The notes beneath the pieces are model-generated. The model saw only the letters and a list, made by a program, of their open reading frames with translations. It was not told the DNA's origin and did no database searches. DNA of 64,000 nucleotides from Haliclona indistincta. Lineage: Eukaryota; Porifera; Demospongiae; Haplosclerida; Chalinidae. Shown here piece by piece: positions 23,006-33,334 of this stretch; within the stretch, counting starts at the first letter, position 1; every line of letters starts with the position of its first letter. Location: positions 11,264,989-11,328,988 of the forward strand of contig OZ024787.1 in assembly GCA_964017065.1 (NCBI GenBank), written 5' to 3'. A program made the position numbers and the translations under genes.

Positions 23006-23176
23006 TCACTTTTGCAATGAGCCAAATCAATTTTTTCTAATACATGACAAAATTATGTAATACATGAAAATTTCTTTTAAATTATAAGGTTTGGTTCGGG
23101 AAAATAAATACAATAAATACAAGAAATTTTGAAATACATACAATTATATACATGAAACTGTTTTTAAAAATACAAG
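23006..23176. other. AT-rich left flank of the Gypsy insertion
   Basis: Only AT-rich sequence is present (ATACATGAAAATTTC-like repeats). The last 4 bases, CAAG, are repeated at 28607-28610 and form the target duplication. Confidence 0.7.
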
Positions 23177-23369
23177 TGTAACGCCGGACAGTCTAGACCT
23201 GACTTAGTCATGTTCACAGAACAATCACTGCTGTATTTTCATACACATGTCACCTCATCATATGACCTAGCCTAACCTTTAAATATGTGTGCATTGACTG
23301 TTGCATGAGAGAGTATTTTCTGAGTCATAATTGTTGCACCGTGTTCCCGACGCTCTGGCTAGCGCTACA
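23177..23369 (+). repeat. 5' LTR of Gypsy element
   Basis: 193 bp, TGTAAC to GCTACA, with TTTAAATAT as a possible TATA-like core near 23278. It is identical to the 3' LTR. Confidence 0.95.
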
Positions 23370-23628
23370 CTGGTGGCAGCGGTGGGATATCAAGAGTCCT
23401 GCAGCTCGCAACTTCTGTTGTCAGACGGGTGTCTTCGTCAGCTGTCCAGGAGCCCCAAAGCCCTCGGTTGGCGGAGGGGACAGAGTCCAGCGGCTGGCGT
23501 TGTCACCTGTTCTTCACTGTCTTGACCTTGCCCTTAGTGAAGGGCCCTTAAAGGCGAGCTTTGCTGTACTCTCTGTGTATTCTCCTATTTGCTGTTTTTT
23601 TTCCCTTTTCTCTTAGTCACCGCGAATA

Positions 23629-24510
23629 ATGGCAGCTCCTCAGCTTCGCGCTCCACGTCCTTATTCCCTCGGGGAGGACTTCCAGTTATGGCTGCGTCGG
23701 TTCGAAGCATTCGCTAAGGCTGTCAAGACACCGGACGACCAGTTCTGTAATGCTGTTTTGTCTCTGCTAGATGATGGTGCGTTCCGGGCGTTCGACCTGT
23801 TACGGAATTCAGACGCGCTTGTTGACGCGGCAGACTACAAAGAATTGACTAAAGCGCTCACCGAGAGATTCAGCCCTGGGACAGCGATGCAGGAGCTACG
23901 GTGGCATCTAAGTCAACGAGTTCAGGAGGAAAAAGAGTCACTCGACGAATTCGCAGATGCTCTAATTCACCTCGCAAATCGTGGTTACCCGGACCAGACT
24001 GCTAATTTCAGGATGGAGATAGCTGGAGACAGGTTTATTGCTGGTCTCCGAGATGACCGTCTACAAGAAGCGCTGATGCAACAAGAGCCGGACAAATTAA
24101 AGAACCTGGATGAAGCCCGCAAGGCAGCAAAGAGATTGGAAGCAGCACAGCTAGCTCGGAAGAAGATGCGTGCTAAGGCAGTGGAAGTCCGGCGAGTTCA
24201 GTTCACTGAGCCGACTCTGCCTACTCCTGCTGATGTTAATGCTGTTGGAGCCAGAGCTAGGGGCGACGATGATTTAGCTGAGGCGGTTCGCCAAAACACC
24301 GTGATGTTGCAGCAGTTGCTAACCCAGTTCAACAATCGACAACCTACCGGACGTCGTCCTCCACGTCGACCACGCCGACCACCTTTAGGAAGTTGCTGGC
24401 GCTGTGGTGAAGAAGGTCACTTCCAGCGAGATTGCCCACATCCTAGCCCACAACCAGCGGGAAACGATCAGCGACCGACGAATTGGGTCAACCGCCGGTC
24501 GCAGAAGTAA
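23629..24510 (+). CDS. gag: Gag polyprotein of Gypsy element
   Basis: 293 aa. The N-terminal two thirds are a helical retrotransposon Gag/capsid-like region (FQLWLRRFEAFAK, LDEFADALIHLA). A basic Arg/Pro stretch precedes one CCHC zinc knuckle, CWRCGEEGHFQRDC, near residue 260, which would bind the element's RNA. It overlaps pol by 28 bp in a different frame, so pol is probably made by a -1 ribosomal shift. It forms the cytoplasmic particle in which reverse transcription takes place. Confidence 0.95.
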   Translation: MAAPQLRAPRPYSLGEDFQLWLRRFEAFAKAVKTPDDQFCNAVLSLLDDGAFRAFDLLRNSDALVDAADYKELTKALTERFSPGTAMQELRWHLSQRVQEEKESLDEFADALIHLANRGYPDQTANFRMEIAGDRFIAGLRDDRLQEALMQQEPDKLKNLDEARKAAKRLEAAQLARKKMRAKAVEVRRVQFTEPTLPTPADVNAVGARARGDDDLAEAVRQNTVMLQQLLTQFNNRQPTGRRPPRRPRRPPLGSCWRCGEEGHFQRDCPHPSPQPAGNDQRPTNWVNRRSQK

Positions 24511-27500
24511 CTGACCTCAACCCCCTTCACATATCCAGTACCTCCCTTCAGCAGTCCATCTTTGTCAACGGGGTGGTTCAGAAGAGGCCAATATCTCTAC
24601 TTGTAGATACTGGGTCGGCGATTACCATTATTCATGAACGAGTATGGTGTCCTCCGCAGAGTGGTCTACGAAAAGTGAACAGACCAGTACTAGCAGCAAA
24701 CGGAGGACCTCTATCCATCCTTGGACAGACAGAAGTCCGCATAGTGATTGCCGGAAAAGAGTTCTCACATCAAGTTCTGATCGCTGGAGACATTACCCAG
24801 GAGTGTATACTCGGTGCCGATTTCTTGACAACACATGGATTTGTCATCGACTTGGGAAACCATGTGCTGCGTGTCGGAGAGACTTCTACTCCTCTGCTTA
24901 GTTCAAAGACACCACTTGCCTCCAGCTACCATGTCTCTGTTGGTGAGACTTTTGTTGTTCACCCGGGAGAAGAGAGACTGTGTAAAGCTAATATCAGTTG
25001 TGAATATCCCTCTCTTGCAGGTACTACAGGTGTGGTGGAAGCTCAGGAGGGAATCGAAGAGAAGCATCAGATCCTCTTGGCGCGTGTACTAGCTAACCCT
25101 GATCAAGGAACGGTTCCACTGAGAATTGCTAATCTCTCTGGTTCAGCAGTAACACTTTACAAGGGAACCAATCTCGCTAAATTTTGTCCCTTGGGTTCGC
25201 CAGATCAGGACACCGAGTATGTGGAGCTACCTATGACAGAGTCGACTCCTGATACACATGTCCATCACGTTGGTCTTCAGCAGTCTCCAGCATCTCTACT
25301 TGGAATTGATACCAGAGAGTGGAGTGAACATCAAGTAGAAGCCCTGAATGGACTGGTTAGCGATTTCTCATCTGTCTTTTCCTCTGGTAAAAGTGACCTT
25401 GGTCGTACTGATAAAATCTATCATCAAATCAACACAGGTGAAGCAGCTCCCATATGTCAAACCCCTCGTCGGCTCCCCTTTCATAGCAGACAACAAGTCG
25501 CTGAGATGCTGGAGGAAATGGAAAGACAAGGTGTTATAGAATCGTCATCTTCTCCATGGGCGTCCCCCATTGTGCTAGTAAAGAAGAAGGACGGTTCTCT
25601 GAGGTTTTGCGTGGACTATCGGAAGCTCAACAAAGTCACTACTCGTGACTCCTATCCGCTTCCAAGGGTTGACGACATCCTAGACTCTTTGCATGGTGCC
25701 GAATGGTTCACTACACTGGATCTCAGAAGTGGGTATTGGCAAGTGGAAGTTGAACCATCTGACAGACCGAAAACCGCTTTTACAACACCATATGGACTGT
25801 ATCAGTTCCGCGTAATGCCTTTCGGTCTATGCAACGCCCCTAGCACCTTTCAACGATTGATGGAGCTGGTACTGTCGGGCATGTGCTGGGAGATCTGTTT
25901 GATCTACTTGGACGATGTGATTGTCTTCGGACGTAACTGGGATGAACATCTTCAGCGATTACGTCAAGTATTGTCCAGACTTCAAGAAGCTCACCTCAAA
26001 CTCCATCCAGGGAAATGTCAATTTTTTCGCAAATCTGTGTCGTTCCTTGGTCATATTATCTCTCAGCATGGTGTGGAGACTGACCCTGGCAAGATTCAAG
26101 CAATTACCCACTGGCCTCCTCCGACCAACGCAAAAGAACTCAGGAGTTTTCTTGGACTAGCATCATATTACCGACGCTTTATTCCCAAGTTTGCAGAAAT
26201 AGCAGCACCTCTCTACCGTCTTCAAGAGAAGGAATCTCGTTTCAGCTGGACTGAACCTTGCCAAACAGCCTTCGATACCTTGAAACAGAAACTCACTACT
26301 GCTCCTGTGCTGGCATTCCCTACGCGTGACGGCATGTTTGTGTTAGATACTGATGCTAGTAATATTGCTATTGGTGCTGTACTCTCTCAACTGCAGGGCG
26401 GCGTGGAGAAGGTTATTGCATATGGTAGCCGGACACTTTCTAAGTCTGAGAGAAACTACTGTGCTACTAGGCGAGAGCTTCTAGCCCTTGTCTACTTCCT
26501 GCGCTATTTCCGAGCTTATCTGCTAGGGAGACCCTTCCACGCTCGAACAGATCATGCTGCACTACAGTGGCTCCAACAATTCAAAGAACCAGAGGGACAA
26601 GTCGCTCGATGGCTGGAGCAGATACAAGAGTTTGACTTCCAAACACTTCATCGTCCGGGAAAACTTCACACCAATGCTGATGCTTTGTCCAGAATTGTAC
26701 CATCTCAAGAAACTGACGCCACAGCAGCAGTGAGCATGGATCCTATCGATACCTCCAATTGGGCACCAGTTTGGACTGACGAAGATCTTCAACACCAGCA
26801 AGCTAATGATCCTGACTTGAAGATCATTTTGGAGTGGATGAAGACCTCCAGTGAGAGACCTGCTTTGGTACAAGTAAGCGGTAAAGGTTCTATTGTCCGT
26901 TCTCTGTGGGCTCAATGGGACTGCTTGGAGTTGAGAGACAATGTCCTGTATAGGCGTTGGGAAGATAATGTTGGAAATGTTACAATGTTTCAGTTTGTTG
27001 TACCACAGGTCCTGGTTGATGATGTTCTACATGCTCTACATGGAGGAATTGGTGGTGGACACTTCGGAATCACGAAGACCCTGAGAAAGATACGAGAGCG
27101 TTTCTACTGGCCAGGTCTGCAGAAGGACGTGGAGGATTGGTGTCGAAAGTGTGCGAGGTGTGCTCAAGCCAAGTCCCCTTCTACCTCAGCAAGAGCTCCT
27201 CTGGTTCCAAGTGTGGTCGGAGTACCAATGGAAAGAGTAGCGTTGGACATCATTGGACCATTGCCTAAATCCAGACGTGGAAACAAATATGTCCTGGTGA
27301 TCTCTGATTACTTTACTCGCTGGGCAGAAGCTGTCAGTCTTCCGAATCAAGAAGCATCAACAGTGGCTCAAGCTCTCATGAATGAGTGGATCTGCCGTTA
27401 TGGAGCTCCTGAATCAATCCATACAGATCAGGGAAGGAACTTCGAGTCCAAGCTGTTCTCTGAGCTCTGTGATCTACTGGATATTCACAAGACCAGAACT

Positions 27501-28400
27501 ACTCCATACCATCCTCAGTCAGATGGATTAGTGGAGCGTCTGAATCGTACCCTTAGACAACTGTTGACCATTCAGATGCAAAAATGCCCAGAGGATACAT
27601 GGGATGATCACCTTGCCCCTCTGATGTTAGCTTATCGTTCCAGTATACACGACAGTGTCAAGTTCACACCACACTATCTGATGTTTGGACGAGAAGTACG
27701 CCTTCCAGTGGATATTATGTTTGGTGGCGAGAGAGCGCCTGGTGAATCTCCAGCTGAATACACAAGCAATGTGAGGAGCCGCTTCAGCAGAGCGTATGAG
27801 ACTGCTAGAGATAATGGACAGGGAGCACAGAAGCGACAGAAAGATCACTATGACCGTAAAGTCACAGGAGGAAGATATAAGCCTGGTGATTTGGTGTGGC
27901 TCTACTGTCCAGCAATATCTCCTGGAAAGGCTAAGAAATTTCATAGTGGTTGGAAGGGACCATACAAAATTCTGAAAGTGATCTCCGACGTGGTCTACCG
28001 AATACAGCTGGTTACCCCACCAACCGACAGGAGACGAAGACAACGCTTGGTCGTACACTTCAATCGACTGAAGCCCTGTTACACGTCGAGTCCAGGAAAC
28101 CCTACTGAGAAATCTCCAAGTCAACCGAACCCTCCATCTGCTGGCACACCTACCATAGACCCGCCTGTTGAAGATGATCTGATGGTGCCCATACCAATAG
28201 ACGAGCCGACATCACAAGTAGCCAATCCAGACACCAACCCAACTTCCCAAGCAACCACTTCAGATGCTGATGCGGCTTCAGAAGCAGTCAGTCCAGATCA
28301 AGCTGCTGATCAAGAAGCAGGCACTCGTGGAGGCAGCTGGTCAGGACAACTTCGGCGCACAGTGCGACCGCCAGACTACTATCGTCCAGGCTCTTCGTGA
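24483..28400 (+). CDS. pol: Pol polyprotein of Gypsy element (PR-RT-RH-IN)
   Basis: 1305 aa with the Gypsy domain order. Protease has DTG near residue 42. Reverse transcriptase has YLDD near 475. RNase H has the DTDAS motif near 621. Integrase has an H2C2 zinc module near 850-890 and D, D, E catalytic positions in LDIIGPL, HTDQG and LVERLN near 921, 980 and 1017. A GPY/F-type motif (GWKGPYKI) follows near 1157. No chromodomain was recognised in the Pro/Thr-rich tail. All catalytic residues that I looked for are present, so the protein may be active. Confidence 0.97.
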   Translation: MGQPPVAEVTDLNPLHISSTSLQQSIFVNGVVQKRPISLLVDTGSAITIIHERVWCPPQSGLRKVNRPVLAANGGPLSILGQTEVRIVIAGKEFSHQVLIAGDITQECILGADFLTTHGFVIDLGNHVLRVGETSTPLLSSKTPLASSYHVSVGETFVVHPGEERLCKANISCEYPSLAGTTGVVEAQEGIEEKHQILLARVLANPDQGTVPLRIANLSGSAVTLYKGTNLAKFCPLGSPDQDTEYVELPMTESTPDTHVHHVGLQQSPASLLGIDTREWSEHQVEALNGLVSDFSSVFSSGKSDLGRTDKIYHQINTGEAAPICQTPRRLPFHSRQQVAEMLEEMERQGVIESSSSPWASPIVLVKKKDGSLRFCVDYRKLNKVTTRDSYPLPRVDDILDSLHGAEWFTTLDLRSGYWQVEVEPSDRPKTAFTTPYGLYQFRVMPFGLCNAPSTFQRLMELVLSGMCWEICLIYLDDVIVFGRNWDEHLQRLRQVLSRLQEAHLKLHPGKCQFFRKSVSFLGHIISQHGVETDPGKIQAITHWPPPTNAKELRSFLGLASYYRRFIPKFAEIAAPLYRLQEKESRFSWTEPCQTAFDTLKQKLTTAPVLAFPTRDGMFVLDTDASNIAIGAVLSQLQGGVEKVIAYGSRTLSKSERNYCATRRELLALVYFLRYFRAYLLGRPFHARTDHAALQWLQQFKEPEGQVARWLEQIQEFDFQTLHRPGKLHTNADALSRIVPSQETDATAAVSMDPIDTSNWAPVWTDEDLQHQQANDPDLKIILEWMKTSSERPALVQVSGKGSIVRSLWAQWDCLELRDNVLYRRWEDNVGNVTMFQFVVPQVLVDDVLHALHGGIGGGHFGITKTLRKIRERFYWPGLQKDVEDWCRKCARCAQAKSPSTSARAPLVPSVVGVPMERVALDIIGPLPKSRRGNKYVLVISDYFTRWAEAVSLPNQEASTVAQALMNEWICRYGAPESIHTDQGRNFESKLFSELCDLLDIHKTRTTPYHPQSDGLVERLNRTLRQLLTIQMQKCPEDTWDDHLAPLMLAYRSSIHDSVKFTPHYLMFGREVRLPVDIMFGGERAPGESPAEYTSNVRSRFSRAYETARDNGQGAQKRQKDHYDRKVTGGRYKPGDLVWLYCPAISPGKAKKFHSGWKGPYKILKVISDVVYRIQLVTPPTDRRRRQRLVVHFNRLKPCYTSSPGNPTEKSPSQPNPPSAGTPTIDPPVEDDLMVPIPIDEPTSQVANPDTNPTSQATTSDADAASEAVSPDQAADQEAGTRGGSWSGQLRRTVRPPDYYRPGSS

Positions 28401-28413
28401 GGAGGGGGAGTGG

Positions 28414-28606
28414 TGTAACGCCGGACAGTCTAGACCTGACTTAGTCATGTTCACAGAACAATCACTGCTGTATTTTCATACACATGTCACCTCATCATAT
28501 GACCTAGCCTAACCTTTAAATATGTGTGCATTGACTGTTGCATGAGAGAGTATTTTCTGAGTCATAATTGTTGCACCGTGTTCCCGACGCTCTGGCTAGC
28601 GCTACA
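28414..28606 (+). repeat. 3' LTR of Gypsy element
   Basis: 193 bp, identical to 23177-23369. It is preceded by the polypurine tract and followed by the CAAG target duplication. Confidence 0.95.
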
Positions 28607-30135
28607 CAAGTATAAGAACAAACTCAGTAGATGTGCAATCTCTGCCTCCGGGAAGAACCATGAGATGGTCACTCACCCCACCTCTGCATGCATACGAACT
28701 AAAGACCTAACACTATCATCAAATGCTTTTCGTGCAAGTCTCTCGATGTCCTTCAAGATCCACTCAGTAGCGAAATCATCTGAAACTTTGATTGTAAGCG
28801 TCTTACGCCTGTTTTCAGCTGGATTTGTCTTACACAGAACAGCACGATGAAAATCAATAACTAGTGTACCATTGACAAACTTTTCCTTTTTCGCCTTGTA
28901 ATCTTCAAGGTGTTTTGTTAACTTTGTCTTCATTGTCTTTGACTTTATTTTGTCTTCTAAGAAAACTAATAGTTCTTCGAGGCAAGAGACATTGAATGTG
29001 TCCATATGATCTCGGCGTAGCTGCTGTAAAAGTTTATCAAAAGTATCGGATTGACTAAACTCTTCAGTGAACATGAGGTTATTAAGAAAGGATCTCGCTA
29101 TAGAGAGATCACAATTGCACTCTGCAAGAAGGCTGGGGAGGTCAGTTAGCATAATAGCGAAAGAAGACTCTAAACGTTGTAACTGTTCCACAACAGCAGC
29201 ACTGGCACGAACCTCAACTTCCATTTCTGAATCGATGCTGCGTTCTGTAGTAAGCTGTTCATCTATTATATTGCAGTGCACAACAGATAATTATTTCGAA
29301 TCATAATTTTTAGGCATAACATAGATATTATATACTACATAACCAGGATTGGCAACGAGCAAACAATTGTCCATTATTGCGTCCCATTCTTGTTGCGCGG
29401 GAAGTCTGCACGAAGCCCAACCCACCAGTGTGTAGCCCAAATCTTCTACCAAGATCATCACAGAGAATAGAATACAACAATGAAATTAAAAAAGAGGAAC
29501 AAAACAATCAACATCTGAATATATCTTCATCTCTCTCGGACAATCCTGCTGATGGAAAATCTTCCAGTGACCCGTTCTACCACTATGAAATGAGTACAAT
29601 ATTCACGTTTAGAAATCGAGTTTAAAAGCTTGCACAAAGTTCTTAACTATCCAGTTCCATTTATACATGCTTATCCTACAATTTAAGCGCATACAAGCGA
29701 TGACAGAAAGGCGTTATGCGCCCACAAACTGCTCCTGGTAAATACACATGTTACACAATGAATCAATCGACATAGAAGCAGCTTTGCTACCTAAATGCAT
29801 TTCAGTTCCATGAACAAATGAACCAGTAATGAACAGAAGCTACAATTGGGGCTGTGCATGAGCTCTGAAGAACAACAAAGAACGCAAACTTCGTGTATCG
29901 CAACACTGGGACTCAGAACGAGCGCTAAACACTATATAGTAGCTTGCTAGTGACAGTAACAACACACTAGTATCCACTTGAGCCCACGTACCTTTCACAA
30001 CAGAGCGTTCTCTCGAGGCAGCAACATCTTGACCTCTCGCCTACCGGGCACTCCCGGCGCAACACTGATGGCACGCAGGCTAATGTACAGTGGCAATTGG
30101 CGCACGTGACTCGTTGCCAATCCCGGTTAAGTCCA

Positions 30136-30468
30136 TACCACGTGACTTTCAACCAATCAGATTGCTAAAAAGTGTGCATTAAATAGCTTAATGCACACTT
30201 AAGTGAGCATTAAGTTCTTAATGCACACTTTTAGGTAAACAAAGGAATAGTCACATCGAAAGTCACGTGGTATGGTCTAAAATGTTTAGACCACACTAGG
30301 CAGTGCATTACGTGATATAAAGTACTCGGGCGTCGTTAATAACGGTCGAGAACGCATGATAATGCACTCGCCTTCGGCTCATGCATTATCAATGCTTTCT
30401 CGACTGTTATTGACCCCACCCTCGTGCTTTATATCGCGTAATGCACCGCCTGGTGTGGTTTAAATATT
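30136..30468. repeat. Two adjacent foldback elements in paralog C intron
   Basis: 30136-30285: ACCACGTGACTTTC pairs with GAAAGTCACGTGGT around a TTAATGCACACTT stem. 30286-30468: GTTTAGACCACAC pairs with GTGTGGTTTAAA, and its top loop is GCACTCGCCTTCGGCTCATGC between two TAATGCA/TGCATTA arms. Confidence 0.8.
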
Positions 30469-31101
30469 ACATAATACACATTGTATCTATGGGCATAATC
30501 AGTCAATTTTTTCTGTGCATTTACAAGTAGCCACCCTATTCAAAGACAAAGTCATGGAGTACTACGCTCATTCAAATATCTACTCAGTCAACGAATGCCA
30601 GGTATGCACAATATAAAAAATATGCTCACATAACAATCTACCAATAATAATGCATCCATTCATAACACTACATTTCATTCTTTGTTAGGACCGGAAAGCA
30701 CCATGACAAGACAACTTTACTGTGACAAAAGGAAAATCATACCTTCATCTTGGCTGGTACTTAAGGAGCTACGTAATACATACTTCCTTTTCACTTTCTC
30801 AGCCAAAGCGAAATAGTCATTCAGTTCCAAAACTTGAACAATCTCTTTCCACGAGGCATTCGCATTAAATTGTAGCCAAAAGTGGAACATACTTGTCTTC
30901 TGTTTCTCAAGTCCTTCACTGGCGTTGTTTAACTTGATGCTCTCAAGCTGTGTTATAGGAATGCGTAGAGATGCACCTAAAACATACCAAGCTGTCACAT
31001 CCTTCAGCTCCTTTATTAACTGGTCAACTGTTGGAACGGGAACAGCTGTAGGCATGAAAGATAGTAGAAACCTGGCGTAGTTGGTAATATGACAATGAAG
31101 C

Positions 31102-31767
31102 ACCAAAGGTGCAGATGCCTTGGTGGAATGCAACCATTTTACATACACAGGCACAAACTGCAGCTGTTATACCTTGCTGTACAGCAATCACAATGCAGTA
31201 TAATAGTTATGCAATACAATTCCTGTATGATGAAATTAAAGCTGAATTGCTGCAATAAGCTGCAATACAGCAACAAGCTGCAATACAGCACTGTTTGCAG
31301 AATAAGCTAGTGGGTTGCAACTATGCAATCAGAAGCCTAGCAGTGCTAACCACATGGAATTCAGTTAGGCTTGCCTATAATCAACACAGAACGTGAGCGC
31401 TGGTTGCTAGCTTGCTGGAGCTGCCGCTGCTTAGCGATAGCACGATTGATTTCTCAGCACTCACTGTACTACCTTGAGTACAGAATTGTCTTACAAGCTG
31501 TGAAGAAGACTATAGTAGACAGCTTTATCTTCAGCGAAGTCCCACAATGCTGAGCGAGTCCAGCAATGCCGTTCAAGGTAACCAAGCTTTGAAACCAAAA
31601 GTCTATCAATTCAATTCCGAGCCAATATCGAGTTGGACATGTATTGCAAGTATCAGCGCTTAGTTTTCTGCCGACGCGGAGTTCTGCCTGCGGACAGAAT
31701 GAATGAATGAATGAATGACAAACCAACGAACTACTGTATGCCTCGTGGCTCCGCCCACTGAGACATA
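31102..31767. mobile_element. 0.66-kb dispersed element, inverted copy of 38.6 kb
   Basis: It starts CACCAAAGGTGCAGATGCC and ends GTGGCTCCGCCCACTGAGAC. In between it shares TATAATAGTTATGCAAT, ATAAGCTAGTG and other stretches, inverted, with 38,575-39,410. It sits in intron 1 of paralog C. Confidence 0.75.
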
Positions 31768-31799
31768 ATAACAAAACCTACATTCTGACATTGTCTCGA

Positions 31800-33330
31800 T
31801 CAGATTACCCAGAGACCTATGTATGGTTGGTTGAGAAAGAAGCGGCACACCCCTTTGGCTAGGGGATTCACCCTTACATGTACCCCGTTTTGAAACCATT
31901 GCCATGGCAATCACGTGATAACTGTGGCTAACAACTAAACCCCAAAGGCCCAAACCCTAAAAAACTCCTAACTTGCGCAAAGTCGGGAGGGTCGTCCTAA
32001 ACCGGACCTCCGGCCCTTGGTAAGCCTAAAGATCGTCAGGAGACTAGGGGTCGTCCTGAACAGGGCCTTCAGTCCTACATGTAGCTAGCTAAGGATCGTC
32101 GGGAGGGTCATTCTAAACATGGCCTCTGGCCCTCACTAAGGATCGTCGAGAGTGTTAAGACTAGCCGAATAAGTTAAGTTTTGTGTTTAAAAAAAACACA
32201 AAAAGATAAGTATAATATAATTGTAAGAACCGAACCGTGAACGTCTGCACTACAAGCCACCGTATATCGGCTAAACCCGGGCCACTGAGCCACCGGAACC
32301 TGGCTGACCAGTTACTGGTAATAATTAACAAAAATGCAAGAGATTTGGGGTTGGTACATAATTATATCGAAAAAGTATGGAAAGAAGATTGCTAAAAGTA
32401 AACTAGATTTGGAATAAAAAGGATTGTAACGCATTATCAGAAATAAAGGACATCACACGGAAATATGTTTATGCACAGAACATGCACGACTTACTTGTAA
32501 TGTTACACGATTAATATAACGGGTTGCTAATGACAACCGCTCCGTTCCGTGAAGGTCACCTTTGATCATAGTTCACTGTGCGTCTCCTTGCACAGTTTCT
32601 ACTAGTCCCAGGAGCGTCTGTGGTACTGAAAAGGACTCCTATATGTGCGCCTTGAACGTCGGCTTCCTTCGCTCTGAACTACAAAGCCTTGTCGCCGTTC
32701 GCTAGCATGGTACAGGTAGGCAACTTCACAGCTCTACAACGCTTGCAGTATAGACGTCCACTGTTTCAACACGGTTGTGTATAGCTATGCTAAGAAGCTC
32801 AAGCTTATGTATTACCTGTAACAATGAACAGAAAGTAAGCAGCGCGACGAAATCAGAGCTCATAGAGAATGGCGGTCACGAGTGACTTCTGGCCTCCCTC
32901 CTGAGCCTTTGCTACACTAGAATTGCCAAGTACTAGTTTCTAGACAGTCTAGGGATAGTCTGAGATACTAGCGCTACAGTTTAAACAGAATAATCCATGC
33001 TCAAACTGTCCTAAACACAACTGCTGTACTTCATTTCTTCCCGGGTAAAACTTGTTTCTTACCTAACTTCACCTCAATAGTGGAACCTACTTTTTTCTTT
33101 GGATTTCAATTTTGAACACACCATTCAAATCTTCAGACCCTGTTCTATTAGACCTGTGGTTGACCAACTCAAAATCGAGTTTAGTTTTTTAGTTACAGTC
33201 GCTCAAAAATCGATAAAGATCACATTTTGACATCAGCTAATACATTAACAATTGGGCGATAGTCGCGACTTTGAAGTGTGTTTTGGAACGGACTTTTTTC
33301 AACTCTACTGCAACATTTTTAGCTCAATCA
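31800..33330. other. No gene seen; degenerate repeats and a SINE-like segment
   Basis: 31,975-32,160 has three or four degenerate ~65-bp units (GATCGTC-GGAG...CCTCCGGCCC). 32,220-32,300 is tRNA-like (separate entry). 32,500-33,300 has no ORF of note and no repeat that I recognise. Confidence 0.45.
32215..32300 (-). ncRNA. tRNA-related SINE head (Pol III boxes)
   Basis: On the minus strand, TGGCTCAGTGG (32292-32282) matches a tRNA A box and GGTTCGGTTC (32236-32227) a B box, about 45 nt apart. The T-arm and acceptor stem do not pair well, so this is a tRNA-derived SINE or pseudogene rather than a working tRNA. An A/T-rich tail follows toward 32,180. Confidence 0.4.
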
Positions 33331-33334
33331 ATAG

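Larger units (their letters stand above)
23177..28606 (+). mobile_element. Intact Gypsy (Metaviridae) LTR retrotransposon
   Basis: Two 193-bp LTRs, 23177-23369 and 28414-28606, begin TGTAAC and end GCTACA. By eye they are identical. A primer-binding-type sequence, TGGTGGCAGCGGTGG, follows the 5' LTR, and a purine tract, GAGGAGGGGGAGTGG, precedes the 3' LTR. A 4-bp CAAG target duplication flanks the element. The gag and pol ORFs are uninterrupted and there is no env. Identical LTRs and open frames mean a very recent insertion. Confidence 0.97.
28612..31791 (-). pseudogene. Death-domain paralog C, decayed
   Basis: Exon 1 is probably ATGTCAGAAT at 31791-31782 with donor GTAGGT. Exon 2, 31045-30743, is a Death domain (VDQLIKELKDVT ... 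FHFWLQFNANASW ... LAEKVKRKY). Exon 3 begins at 29262 and matches the helical region of the other paralogs (DMDTF-like DHMDTFNVS, LKDIERLARKAFDD). At 28673 a TGA replaces the Ser codon of paralog A just after HAEVG. Beyond it the homology (ISWFFPEA) continues for about 20 codons to the Gypsy target site and then stops. Downstream exons are missing on the far side of the retrotransposon. Intron 1 holds a 0.66-kb repeat insertion and intron 2 two foldbacks. Confidence 0.75.

Noticed and set aside
28100..28400. Possible env or chromodomain after integrase
   Set aside because: Only a Pro/Thr/Asp-rich tail is present; no membrane segment and no chromodomain residues.
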